Assembly (NCBI GenBank): GCA_017544525.1
Contig: JAFYEA010000025.1
Span: 1-64,000 of the forward strand
DNA: 64,000 nucleotides
Direction of reading: 5' to 3'
Origin: Bacilli bacterium
GTDB lineage: Bacteria > Bacillota_I > Bacilli_A > RF39 > UBA660
A program made the translations under genes and the position numbers. Each line of letters begins with the position of its first letter. The first letter of the stretch is position 1. Below the pieces are notes generated by a model, which saw only the letters and a program-made list of their open reading frames with translations, had not been told where the DNA came from and searched no databases. This document shows, one piece after another, positions 1-8,035 of this stretch.

Positions 1-1229
1 ATTAATTCTCCTACTTGTCTTACACGTCTATTTCCTAAGTGATCAATTTCATCATATTTACCAATACCATATAATAGACATATATAGTATGATAAAGATG
101 CATATACATCAGATATAGTTAATCTCTTAGTATCAATAGTTTGATCATTACCTATAACTTTGATAATTTTTCCTGAGTCATCATTTGCGTATACTAAAAC
201 TTCTTGAATCTTATTATATGTATCAAGTTCCTCATTAATAGTTACCTCTTTTACTCCATAACCATCTTTAAAATATGGTCTAATTGTTTCAAGTACATCT
301 TTAGTAATAACTGTTCCTTTTTTAACAAGAACTTCTTTTCCCACTTTGATATCTTGAGCTATTTTATTATTGATTAATCTATCTAATACATTTAATTTCT
401 TGTTAAATTTATATCTACCAACTTTACCTAAATCATATCTAAATTTGTCAAAAAATCTAACGATTAATTGATTTTTAGCTGAATCTAATGTAGCTGGTTC
501 ACCAGGTCTTAACTTTTCATATATTTCAATTAAGGCCTCATCTGTATTCTTAGTTGAATCTTTTTCTAATGTATTAATTAAATATTCGTCTTGACCAAAA
601 ACTTCTAATATTTCTTCATTTGAAGAAAGACCTAATGCACGTAATAATGTAGTAACTGTAACTTTACGAGTTCTATCAATTCTTACATACAAAATACCCC
701 TGGCATCTAATTCATATTCTAGCCAAGTTCCTTTATTAGGACGTACTTCGCTTGAAATAATATTTCTACCATTTTTATCTACTTCATTCTTATAGTAGCA
801 AGATGGTCCCATAACTAATTGAGAGTTAATAACTCTTTCAGCACCATTAATAATAAATGATGCAGTATCAGTCATAAGAGGCATATCGCCTAAAAATACT
901 TCTTGTTCTTTAACTTCTCCTGTTTCATTGATGAAAAGTCTAGCTTTAACTTTTAAAGGAGCAGCATAAGTAACTTTTCTTTCTTTGCTCTCTTTAACAG
1001 TATATTTTGGTTCATCAAAATAATAATCACCAAATTCTAGTGATAATGAACCTGAAAAACTTTCAACAGGAAAAATATCTTCAAATACTTCCTTTATTCC
1101 TTCCTTTAAAAATAAGTCAAACGAATCTTTTTGAACTTCTAACAAGTTAGAAAGTTCTAGCGTAGAACGCTTTGTAGAGAAACTTCTTCTCTCCCTATGG
1201 TCACCAAATTTTACTGTTTTGTATGCCAC
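1..1229 (-). CDS. rpoB: DNA-directed RNA polymerase subunit beta, N-terminal part (cut by window edge)
   Basis: Catalytic beta subunit of RNA polymerase; about 409 codons are visible and the rest lies beyond the left edge. The frame begins at a GTG at 1229 (VAYKTVKFGDHRERRSF), with GGGGTG a few bases upstream. Family landmarks in order are GDMPLMT, FIINGAERVI, QLVMGPSCYY, EYELDARGILYVRIDRTRK and TLLRALGLS, which match the beta-subunit protrusion and lobe. The rifampicin-binding cluster should lie past the edge. A sigma-A type promoter sits just upstream (1301-1330), so rpoB can be transcribed separately from rplJL. The neighbours (rplL, ybxB-like) are the standard Bacilli order. The identification is certain; the exact start is very likely. 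Confidence 0.97.
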   Translation of the reverse strand, partial: MAYKTVKFGDHRERRSFSTKRSTLELSNLLEVQKDSFDLFLKEGIKEVFEDIFPVESFSGSLSLEFGDYYFDEPKYTVKESKERKVTYAAPLKVKARLFINETGEVKEQEVFLGDMPLMTDTASFIINGAERVINSQLVMGPSCYYKNEVDKNGRNIISSEVRPNKGTWLEYELDARGILYVRIDRTRKVTVTTLLRALGLSSNEEILEVFGQDEYLINTLEKDSTKNTDEALIEIYEKLRPGEPATLDSAKNQLIVRFFDKFRYDLGKVGRYKFNKKLNVLDRLINNKIAQDIKVGKEVLVKKGTVITKDVLETIRPYFKDGYGVKEVTINEELDTYNKIQEVLVYANDDSGKIIKVIGNDQTIDTKRLTISDVYASLSYYICLLYGIGKYDEIDHLGNRRVRQVGEL

Positions 1230-1300
1230 TATTTCACCCCAATCCTAAATTTTTAAAGAACACAAATTTTATAAATAAAACAAATGTACTGCAATATAAA

Positions 1301-1330
1301 ATTTTATCATAGTTCTTTTCAAGATGTCAA
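1301..1330 (-). promoter_or_regulatory. Sigma-A type promoter of rpoB
   Basis: On the minus strand TTGACA (1325-1330) and TAAAAT (1301-1306) are separated by 18 bases. It lies in the gap between the ybxB-like gene and rpoB, about 70 bases before the GTG start. Seen by eye; not experimentally supported. Confidence 0.7.
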
Positions 1331-1338
1331 TATATTTT

Positions 1339-1935
1339 TTAATTATTTTTTTTAATTCTATAAACGAAAAATCCTTTGTCTTTATTTATAAGTTCTACAG
1401 TATTTATGTTCTCTAAAATCTTCTTTATTGATAAAGCACCTTGGTCTTTTCTAATAACATAATATAAATATCCATTATCATTTAAATGATCAAAAGCGCC
1501 TTCTAATATTTCTAATACTTTGTTTTTACCTACTCTAATAGGTGGATTAGTAATAATCACATCATATTTAGAGTCAATATTTTCATAAGCATCACTTATG
1601 AAAGAAGAACCTTTAAAGTCTTTATATCTTTTAATATTCTTTTCTGTTAGATGTATTGCTCTTTTATTAACATCAATCATATCAACATAAGAATTATTAA
1701 TTACTCCAATTACTATTCCTATATATCCATAACCACATCCAACATCTAATACTCTTTTTGGTTCACTATCTAATTTTAAGTATGTTTCAAGTAGCAATTT
1801 ACTTCCATAGTCAATTCCTTTTTTGCTAAAAACACCATTGTCACTATAGAATAAAAAAGAAGAAGAACCATACTTGTAACTTAATTCTTTAATTTCACTT
1901 TTTAAGTTTTGATCATTTTCAAAATAATGACTCAT
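1339..1935 (-). CDS. ybxB: RsmC/YbxB-like class I SAM-dependent methyltransferase
   Basis: Predicted S-adenosylmethionine-dependent methyltransferase of the RsmC/YbxB group, thought to act on rRNA guanine N2. SAM-binding motif I is visible as VLDVGCGYGYIG near residue 58, and the catalytic motif IV as NPPIR near residue 129. The length, 198 residues, is normal for the single-domain Firmicutes form. The ATG at 1935 was chosen because AAGGAGGAG lies directly upstream; an in-frame TTG eight codons earlier would place the ribosome binding site inside the gene. The position between rplL and rpoB is the same as in Bacillus. The rRNA target is known for the E. coli relative, not for this protein. 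Confidence 0.88.
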   Translation of the reverse strand: MSHYFENDQNLKSEIKELSYKYGSSSFLFYSDNGVFSKKGIDYGSKLLLETYLKLDSEPKRVLDVGCGYGYIGIVIGVINNSYVDMIDVNKRAIHLTEKNIKRYKDFKGSSFISDAYENIDSKYDVIITNPPIRVGKNKVLEILEGAFDHLNDNGYLYYVIRKDQGALSIKKILENINTVELINKDKGFFVYRIKKNN

Positions 1936-1999
1936 ATAGTTCTCCTCCTTATAGCACAAAAAGCCTATATAAAAATAGGCTCATTATACATTAATAAAA

Positions 2000-2374
2000 T
2001 TATGCTAATTCAACAGTAGCGCCAGCTTCTTCTAATTTAGCTTTTAATTCATCAGCTTCACTAGCAGGAATTCCTTCTTTAACATTTCCACCAGCATCAG
2101 CGATATCTTTAGCTTCTTTAAGACCTAATCCAGTAGCTTCTCTAATTACTTTAATAACTTGTAATTTTTGAGCTCCAGCATCTTTTAATACAACAGTCTT
2201 AACACCGCTTCCAGCACTTTCTTCCTCTTGAGCAGCAGCAGGTGCAGCAGCAACAGCAACAGCGCTTGGATCTACTCCGAATTCTTCTTTCATCATATCA
2301 ACTAATTCTTTAACTTCAAGAATAGTTTTTTCTTTTAATGCTTCAATAATATCTTTGTTTTCAATTTTAGCCAT
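2000..2374 (-). CDS. rplL: 50S ribosomal protein L7/L12
   Basis: Stalk protein that recruits translation GTPases to the ribosome. The 124 residues show the three usual parts: an N-terminal dimerisation and L10-binding region (IIEALKEKTILEVKELVDMM), an Ala-rich hinge (VAVAAAPAAAQEEE) and the C-terminal domain with KTVVLKDAG and EATGLGLKEAKDIA. The start overlaps the rplJ stop by one base (TAATG) with GGAGG just upstream, so the two are translationally coupled. This is one of the least AT-rich genes of the window, as expected for a highly expressed protein. Confidence 0.98.
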   Translation of the reverse strand: MAKIENKDIIEALKEKTILEVKELVDMMKEEFGVDPSAVAVAAAPAAAQEEESAGSGVKTVVLKDAGAQKLQVIKVIREATGLGLKEAKDIADAGGNVKEGIPASEADELKAKLEEAGATVELA

Positions 2375-2877
2375 TAGTTATTCCCTCCTTTTTCTAACTT
2401 TTCAGCATATAAATTAAGTCCGATACTTAAGTTTCTTACATGTTCAATTAAACCACCAGCAAACATTGTAAGTAATCCTTCCATACTTGGAATAGTTGCA
2501 TATTCACCGATAACTTTAGTATCCACTATTTCGTTATCAATATATCCAACTCTAATTTCAAGTGCTGGATGTTCTTTAGCAAACTTACTAACAACTTTTA
2601 TTGGTTCAATAATAGAATCTGCAAAAAGATAAGCATTAGGTCCAGTCATATAATCGTTTAATTCAATCTTCTTATTCTTTAGTGCTAAATTCATAAGAGT
2701 ATTTTTATAAACTTTTATATCTGAATTAACTTCTCTTAAACTTTGTCTTAACTCTGCTATTTCACTAACTGTTAGACCTTGATAATTTAAAAGTAAAAAT
2801 GTTTTTGATTTATCAAGTCTATCAATTATTTCTTTAACAGTAGCTTCTTTTTGTTCAAGAATTCTTTTACTTGCCAT
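2374..2877 (-). CDS. rplJ: 50S ribosomal protein L10
   Basis: L10 anchors the L7/L12 dimers to the large subunit and is the autoregulator of its own leader. The 167 residues show the family pattern: LDKSKTFLLLNYQGLTVSEIAELRQSLRE, then KVYKNTLMNLAL, and a C-terminal helical tail that binds L12. Start ATG at 2877 with AAAGGAGAC upstream. It is the first gene of the rplJ-rplL unit and lies just downstream of an L10 leader and attenuator (2898-3000). Confidence 0.97.
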   Translation of the reverse strand: MASKRILEQKEATVKEIIDRLDKSKTFLLLNYQGLTVSEIAELRQSLREVNSDIKVYKNTLMNLALKNKKIELNDYMTGPNAYLFADSIIEPIKVVSKFAKEHPALEIRVGYIDNEIVDTKVIGEYATIPSMEGLLTMFAGGLIEHVRNLSIGLNLYAEKLEKGGNN

Positions 2878-2894
2878 ATAAGTCTCCTTTCGTA

Positions 2895-3000
2895 TAATTA
2901 AAAAGTTTCCTCATGACAAGGAAACCGATTATAATCGTCATTATAAATTGTTTCCTCGGTAAGATTTATGTTTGTACTTACTGTCTTTGGTCACTTCACG
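2895..3000 (-). promoter_or_regulatory. Ribosomal protein L10 leader with intrinsic attenuator
   Basis: The minus-strand RNA between the promoter and rplJ carries GTGACCAAAGACAGTAAG and a CCGAGGAAAC segment, as in the L10 leader family of Firmicutes. Close to rplJ, GTTTCCT (template 2919-2925) can pair with the downstream AGGAAAC (2905-2911) to give a hairpin followed by TTTTT, an intrinsic terminator. The same GTTTCCT can instead pair with an upstream AGGAAAC (2950-2956). The two pairings exclude each other. The expected role is feedback: L10(L12)4 binding would favour termination. The pairing is seen in the sequence; the switching is inferred from the family. Confidence 0.85.
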
Positions 3001-3006
3001 CATTTG

Positions 3007-3035
3007 ATTATATAACACTTTTTACCATTTGTAAA
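3007..3035 (-). promoter_or_regulatory. Sigma-A type promoter of rplJ-rplL
   Basis: On the minus strand TTTACA (3030-3035), a 17-base spacer and TATAAT (3007-3012), immediately upstream of the L10 leader. Confidence 0.8.
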
Positions 3036-3044
3036 GTGTTTTTT

Positions 3045-3072
3045 AACAAAAAACATATCAATTAATGATATG
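3045..3072 (-). terminator. Intrinsic terminator of the secreted thioredoxin-like gene
   Basis: Inverted repeat 3054-3060 / 3066-3072 (CATATCA/TGATATG), followed on the minus strand by a run of T. It lies directly after the stop codon at 3077 and insulates rplJ. Confidence 0.7.
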
Positions 3073-3076
3073 CTTT

Positions 3077-3898
3077 TTAATTATTTTTATTCTTTTTTAC
3101 TATTGACCAAATAAGTCCTATTAACGTAGTAATAATAATTACTAATGCGCCCGCAACTCCTATATATAAATGCTTATAATAATTCTCTTCTCTATATATG
3201 TTTATTCTATAGTATTCTTCTTCACCATTTTCAGCAGTTACTTTAATAACTATTTCATTATTACCTTCAACTAATTTTTTTAGTCCTGTGCCTTCTACTC
3301 TGCAATTAATACCATTACATTCCGCATTAACATTAACTTCTTCTATATTGCCTCTTACTTCTATTTTATAATCATTAATTTCTTTATTAAATGTTGGATT
3401 TAATTCACCAACACTTACAACTAGTGATTTTAAACTTGTATCAGAATCCAATGATAAATTTTCTTTTAACCCACAAGAAGTATTGCCTTTAGCATAACAA
3501 CCTACTACATCTTTATCGCCAAGATTATATGCACTATTAATTATTTCTTCTAATGTATCATTATATGTACTAGATGCATATAAATCACTTATAACAACAA
3601 AAGGAGTGCTATTATAATCAGCATTACTAAACCCTGCATCATAAAAAGCTTCAGCTACTGTTTTACCAAGTTTATAATCTTTCCCTTCTTGCCAAGTTTC
3701 ATGATCTACATATAATTCTTTTGCAATCACTTCAAACTTAGTATTATATCCATCTAACTTTTTAAGATATTCTTTTTGATCTTCACAAAAAGGACAACCA
3801 CCAGCTTCAAATACATATACTTTTACTTTACTAGCAGCAAATATCTTAAAGGGAATCAAACACAATAATATAAATATAACCCCTATTATTCTTTTCAT
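3077..3898 (-). CDS. Secreted, membrane-anchored thioredoxin-fold protein with CPFC motif
   Basis: Probable extracytoplasmic redox protein, 273 residues. A signal peptide covers about residues 1-21. A thioredoxin/glutaredoxin-like fold starts at KVKVYVFEAGGCPFC with the CPFC pair at Cys35 and Cys38, and STPFVVI fits the cis-Pro region. Residues 150-235 look like a cadherin-like beta-sandwich (LNPTFNKEINDYKIEV). A single membrane helix lies at about 240-262, followed by a short Lys-rich cytoplasmic tail. The start is the ATG after AGGTGAAAAT; an in-frame upstream Met is not used. Two further Cys pairs (VVGCYAKGNTSC and ECNGINC) could be structural disulfides. It is a separate unit from cdaAR. 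The substrate is unknown; the Cys-rich protein at 50544 is a possible client. Confidence 0.75.
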   Translation of the reverse strand: MKRIIGVIFILLCLIPFKIFAASKVKVYVFEAGGCPFCEDQKEYLKKLDGYNTKFEVIAKELYVDHETWQEGKDYKLGKTVAEAFYDAGFSNADYNSTPFVVISDLYASSTYNDTLEEIINSAYNLGDKDVVGCYAKGNTSCGLKENLSLDSDTSLKSLVVSVGELNPTFNKEINDYKIEVRGNIEEVNVNAECNGINCRVEGTGLKKLVEGNNEIVIKVTAENGEEEYYRINIYREENYYKHLYIGVAGALVIIITTLIGLIWSIVKKNKNN

Positions 3899-3932
3899 AT
3901 TTTCACCTATTATAATATTAGCACAAAACAAT

Positions 3933-3957
3933 AAAAAAAAGAAGTTATTACTTCTTT
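3933..3957 (-). terminator. Intrinsic terminator of cdaA-cdaR
   Basis: Hairpin AAAGAAGT/ACTTCTTT (3938-3945/3950-3957), followed on the minus strand by eight T. The cdaR stop codon is part of the stem. Confidence 0.85.
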
Positions 3958-5321
3958 TTAATTATTACTGTTATATGAGTTGTTCTAGATGCATATGAAA
4001 GTCTTACATCACTACCAGTTACCATAACAGGAACTTTTATTTCTCCAACTCCATAATCTTTCAAATCAACATATGCTTTAATTGAAGATGCATCTAATTT
4101 ATTTAATATAGATGATACACCTTTAACCATAACATCTACTTTAGTATCTTCTACACTAGCAGCTTGTACTATATATTTTGATGTATCTAAATTTTCAAAT
4201 GTGATTGGAATATCCTTAAACTCTTTACTTGTTTCTTTTTCCATTGTAACTTTAATAGTAACGTTGTTTTCAGACATGCTTCTTATTCCACTAGGTTTAA
4301 CTATTGTTTCTTGATATGTCTTATCACTATTAAGACCATCTACATTTATTTCAACTTTAACTTCATTTATTGAATCTAATACAGTTTCATCTCCATATAA
4401 TGTTACATTCTTAACATTAGGAGTAATAGTATTAATAGCGCTTCCACTTGCTACTTCTCCAACTGGTACCACTTTAATTGGTACTACTTTACTTGGAGAT
4501 GTAACTTTAACTGTTGCTGTTAATGATCCAGGAATTATTTCAATATCACTAATTTCAGTTCCCTTTTCATCATAAGCAACTAATTTAACATTTTCTAATG
4601 TATATGTTCCTGCTTTTTCGGCATTTAGAGCATTTACATCAACTATTGCTTTTACACTGGCAACAGTTTCAAGCTTTTCTTTATAAGATTTAATAATTAC
4701 TTCATCTCTATCTAATTCAACATTACCAATAACTAATGTATTATTTAATTTATCAGTATTTAATATATCTGTTGTTAATGTTCTTGTAGCACTAACTTTA
4801 GGATAAATAACAACATTCACTCTTGAAGGATCCAATTTATAATCTAATGAATTAATAGGATTATTGTATTTAATACTAACTTTATGATTTCCTTCAGATA
4901 ATCCTGTTAAATCTAAAGTTAATTGGTGATCTCCTAATTGTTCTGCTAAATATAAATCACTTTTTCTACCCATTAATACTATATCTGCAGTTTCAGGAAC
5001 TCCCTCAATTACATATGCTTCTTCATTATATTCAACTTTAATTGCTTGATTAGATAAAACTGTGGCTTCAGTTTCGGTTAAATTAATTACTTTTTTATCA
5101 ACTGCAAAGAATACACCAAGAGCAATTATTAATGATATATATATTAACGTGGTAGGATTATTTAAAAATTTATCAAGTCTTCCATTCTTTCCACCTAAAC
5201 TATCCCCTAACCAATATATCAATTTAGATATTGGAGTTATTAAAATAGCATCTAATATGGTATATAAAGCTTTAAAAATCTTTCCAATGAATTTGAGAAT
5301 CTTACTTAGTACTTTCTTCAT
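3948..5321 (-). CDS. cdaR: YbbR-domain regulator of diadenylate cyclase (CdaR)
   Basis: Extracytoplasmic regulator that binds and modulates the c-di-AMP synthase CdaA. About 457 residues: an amphipathic N-terminus, one membrane helix (about 55-75, LIYISLIIALGVFFAV), then about four YbbR repeats of 85-90 residues each, recognisable by strands such as VNVVIYPKVSATRTL, SVKAIVDVNAL, VKVEINVDGL and IKAYVDLKDY. The ATG at 5321 was chosen because GAAGGTGAG precedes it; it overlaps the end of cdaA by 20 bases, so the pair is translationally coupled. In many Firmicutes glmM follows; here a terminator follows instead. Confidence 0.92.
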   Translation of the reverse strand: MKKVLSKILKFIGKIFKALYTILDAILITPISKLIYWLGDSLGGKNGRLDKFLNNPTTLIYISLIIALGVFFAVDKKVINLTETEATVLSNQAIKVEYNEEAYVIEGVPETADIVLMGRKSDLYLAEQLGDHQLTLDLTGLSEGNHKVSIKYNNPINSLDYKLDPSRVNVVIYPKVSATRTLTTDILNTDKLNNTLVIGNVELDRDEVIIKSYKEKLETVASVKAIVDVNALNAEKAGTYTLENVKLVAYDEKGTEISDIEIIPGSLTATVKVTSPSKVVPIKVVPVGEVASGSAINTITPNVKNVTLYGDETVLDSINEVKVEINVDGLNSDKTYQETIVKPSGIRSMSENNVTIKVTMEKETSKEFKDIPITFENLDTSKYIVQAASVEDTKVDVMVKGVSSILNKLDASSIKAYVDLKDYGVGEIKVPVMVTGSDVRLSYASRTTHITVIIKKK

Positions 5322-6129
5322 CCATCTCACCTTCACTTTCTGAATCAACTTCATAGAATGTTTCTTTCTTAGGTTGTAATTCTTCTAATAACAATAATTT
5401 AGCATCATCAAGGGATAAATTATAATTAAGTTCGCTTTTAATAGCTATTGATATTCTACCAGTCTCTTCACTAACTATTAATGCAATAGCATCAGTAGTT
5501 TCACTAATTCCAAGAGCTGCTCTATGACGAGTTCCAAGTCTCTTAGAAATAGTAGGATTCATACTAGTTGGAAATACACTTCCAGCACAAGTAATCTTAT
5601 CTCCTTGAATAATTACACCACCATCATGAAGTGGATTGTTTGGGAAAAATATTGAAATTAATAATTCACTACTAATATCTGCATATATTTTATTTGCAGG
5701 TTCAATATATTGAGCCAAACTATAATCTCTTTCTATAACAATTAATGCACCAATTCTATTTTTCTTTAAATAATCAACTGCATTAATAATTTCATAAACC
5801 ATTTTTTCTCTTTCATCAACTGTCAAAGTTTTATGTCTACCAAGTAATTGTGTTCTACCAATACTTTCAAGAACATTTCTAATTTCAGGTTGAAATATTA
5901 TTATTATAGCTAGTGGTCCCCAAGAAATAACATATTCAAGAATAATTCCCACTGTATTTAAATTTAGTAACTCACTTAACCATTTAAGAATAATAACAAC
6001 AAATACACCCTTAAAAATTAGAGTCAATTTAAAGTTTGTTCTAGCATACTTTAGCAATTGATAAAACATAAACCATACAATTGCTACATCTAAAACTTTA
6101 GTCGCGATGTTTAGTATTGTTGATAACAT
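5302..6129 (-). CDS. cdaA: Membrane diadenylate cyclase (c-di-AMP synthase)
   Basis: Makes c-di-AMP from two ATP; membrane-bound, 275 residues. Three N-terminal membrane helices (about 5-80) are followed by the DAC domain. Both catalytic motifs are intact: Asp-Gly-Gly at 169-171 (NPLHDGG) and Arg-His-Arg at 201-203 (GTRHRAALG). The C-terminus is a short acidic tail. Start ATG at 6129 with GAGGTGAAG upstream. First gene of the cdaA-cdaR operon. c-di-AMP normally controls potassium and osmolyte transport and cell-wall homeostasis. Confidence 0.96.
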   Translation of the reverse strand: MLSTILNIATKVLDVAIVWFMFYQLLKYARTNFKLTLIFKGVFVVIILKWLSELLNLNTVGIILEYVISWGPLAIIIIFQPEIRNVLESIGRTQLLGRHKTLTVDEREKMVYEIINAVDYLKKNRIGALIVIERDYSLAQYIEPANKIYADISSELLISIFFPNNPLHDGGVIIQGDKITCAGSVFPTSMNPTISKRLGTRHRAALGISETTDAIALIVSEETGRISIAIKSELNYNLSLDDAKLLLLEELQPKKETFYEVDSESEGEMDEESTK

Positions 6130-6210
6130 ATCTTCACCTCTTTATACATAGAACATTATACACTATTTAACAATTATTTGCTATATTTTTATTTAGTTTT
6201 ACATTTATAA

Positions 6211-6234
6211 TAAAAAGCACTTTATTAAAGTGCT
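6211..6234 (-). terminator. Intrinsic terminator of the 6225 gene
   Basis: Perfect stem AGCACTT/AAGTGCT around 6216-6234 with a four-base loop holding the stop codon, then T residues on the minus strand. Confidence 0.8.
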
Positions 6235-7640
6235 CTATCATTTATCCTAGGTAATTTAGTATTATCATCAATTATAGCTAATTCAATATCATAGCTTTCT
6301 TTTTCATCTTCAATATCAGTTCCAACTAATATTACATCTTTAAGAGATGACCAAGTTATATTATGATCAGCTAATTTAGAGTAACTTAAATCCTTTTTGT
6401 ATATTGTTTGCGGATCAAAGTGTATATTTGTTTCACTTAAATCAAGTCCAGATAGTTTTAAATTTGTACAATCTACTGATGCCAAATTAATATATTTTAA
6501 TAGAGAAACAAATTCAGGATTAAATTCTCTGTGGTCGCCTACTTTAACGATTAACAATTCTTCAGGAACAATAATTGAAGATAATAATCTATCAAGTAAT
6601 ATAGAAGCATTTCCCTTTTCCATTTCTAATGCAACTATTGCATTTTTTAAATCATTTAATTTGTTCAATACATCTTTATATCTCTTTTCTACTTCTTTAT
6701 TATTCTCTGCTTTTTCTTTTGTTTTAATTAATCTAAATTTATTCTCTTCCTTTTCTTGCTCTTTGAATGTTTTTTTTATTTTTTCTCCTAACATGGAATT
6801 GATACTTTCTTTTTGTAAAGCACTTAAAGAAGGTCCCTCAAATTCAAGTGTACCTAAATTATGAAAGCATTCAAAGAATTTATTATCTTTTATTATTCTC
6901 TTTAATTCTTCGAAACTTTGATACTTAATAGTTTTTTTAATGCTTACTGTTTGTAATATATCTCTTAGTACTACATCATTTAAAAATATATTTGTTTTTT
7001 CTTCAGACTTTCTAACATCTCGAATATAGCCTAAACCATAATCCCATGTACTAGCATCATACCAAAAGTTTTCAAGAATGCCACTTACAAAAGAATTAAC
7101 TGAAACTAGTTCACTTTTTTCTCTATCTACTTTCCATTTTAATGGCTCAACTTTAAACCATTTTATATCACCATTTTTTTTGTTTTTGTATCTGAGATAT
7201 TTTTCACCATTGTATAAAAACACCTTACAAGCCTTAAAAGAACTATTAACAAACTCATGAGTATAACTTGCATTAGTAAGTACTGGTATTTCTTTTATAA
7301 TACCCATATAAGCCGTATATCTTTCATTCGTAGGCTTAATTTTTTCTGGACTTGAAACTGTTAAAGTATTATGAATTGATTCTAATTTTTTAGATGTTTC
7401 TTCATCTGCTTCAGTTTGAGGATATTCACCAAATTCAATTTCGCTACTACTATCATCTTTTACTATTTCAGCAAAAATGAGTGGATTCATAGTTAATACA
7501 ATAGAACCTAAATAATTATCATACGAAGATAAATTTGCAAAGTCAGTTTTATTTCCTTTTCTACTATATGTTAATGTAGTTCCATTCGTAACACTATATT
7601 CTCTATTATTATATGTATATGTAACTTTAATTCCATTCAT
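6225..7640 (-). CDS. Uncharacterised protein with DUF6273-like segment and C-terminal pentapeptide-like region
   Basis: 471 residues, no signal peptide or membrane helix seen. Residues about 70-170 hold the pairing of EFGEYPQTEAD with WFKVEPLKWKV, a pattern known from DUF6273-type proteins of gut Firmicutes. Residues 270-350 are strongly charged and probably a coiled coil (KKTFKEQEKEENKFR onward). The end (about 385-450) has a stepwise LxLSGLDLSET / KDLSYSKL / SSLKDVIL pattern resembling a short pentapeptide-repeat solenoid. It stands alone between terminators. No function can be given. A modified or partner-binding surface protein of the cytoplasm is as good a guess as any. Confidence 0.6.
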   Translation of the reverse strand: MNGIKVTYTYNNREYSVTNGTTLTYSRKGNKTDFANLSSYDNYLGSIVLTMNPLIFAEIVKDDSSSEIEFGEYPQTEADEETSKKLESIHNTLTVSSPEKIKPTNERYTAYMGIIKEIPVLTNASYTHEFVNSSFKACKVFLYNGEKYLRYKNKKNGDIKWFKVEPLKWKVDREKSELVSVNSFVSGILENFWYDASTWDYGLGYIRDVRKSEEKTNIFLNDVVLRDILQTVSIKKTIKYQSFEELKRIIKDNKFFECFHNLGTLEFEGPSLSALQKESINSMLGEKIKKTFKEQEKEENKFRLIKTKEKAENNKEVEKRYKDVLNKLNDLKNAIVALEMEKGNASILLDRLLSSIIVPEELLIVKVGDHREFNPEFVSLLKYINLASVDCTNLKLSGLDLSETNIHFDPQTIYKKDLSYSKLADHNITWSSLKDVILVGTDIEDEKESYDIELAIIDDNTKLPRINDRAL

Positions 7641-7678
7641 ATTCTCATATCCTTTATGAATAGTATAACATATTAATT

Positions 7679-7700
7679 AAAAAAGTCCATATCAGGACTT
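7679..7700 (-). terminator. Intrinsic terminator of spoVS
   Basis: AAGTCC/GGACTT (7683-7688/7695-7700) with a T run on the minus strand; the spoVS stop codon touches the stem. Confidence 0.75.
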
Positions 7701-7959
7701 ATTTTTCAACTATCAATTTAATTGCTGTTTTCTCCTTTCCTTCAATCATAACATCATAAAATGCTGGGGTACATCTTAAATTCATTCCAAGTGGTGCTAC
7801 GAAACCTCTTGCGATTGATATTGCTTTAATTGCTTGATTAACAGCACCTGCTCCAACAGTTTGAATTTCAACTTCATTATTTCCTTCTCTAAATGCATTA
7901 GCTATACTACCCGCTACTTTTTGAGAAATACTTTTACTAGATACTTTTATTATATCCAT
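7699..7959 (-). CDS. spoVS: Stage V sporulation protein S family
   Basis: Small Alba-fold nucleic-acid-binding protein family; in Bacillus it affects coat assembly and septation during sporulation. 86 residues, full family length, with the hallmark segments DIIKVSSKS, VGAGAVNQAIKAISIARGFVAP and CTPAFYDVMIEGKEKTAIKL. Start ATG at 7959 after GAGGTGAAATA. It has its own terminator, so it is probably monocistronic. SpoVS-like proteins also occur in non-spore-formers, so it is only weak evidence for sporulation. Taken with the SigF/G-type sigma factor at 20235 the evidence is stronger. Confidence 0.95.
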   Translation of the reverse strand: MDIIKVSSKSISQKVAGSIANAFREGNNEVEIQTVGAGAVNQAIKAISIARGFVAPLGMNLRCTPAFYDVMIEGKEKTAIKLIVEK

Positions 7960-7993
7960 TATTTCACCTCATTAATTTATATGAAGGCAAAAA

Positions 7994-8025
7994 TAAAAAA
8001 GACTATTATTTTCAAAATAATAGTC
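7994..8025 (-). terminator. Intrinsic terminator of the 8036 gene
   Basis: Twelve-base perfect stem GACTATTATTTT/AAAATAATAGTC (8001-8012/8014-8025), then T residues on the minus strand. Confidence 0.85.
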
Positions 8026-8035
8026 TTAAATATTT

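Noticed and set aside
5062..5343. 93-codon plus-strand frame opposite cdaR/cdaA
   Set aside because: Antisense shadow; no ribosome binding site, and both real genes are clear.
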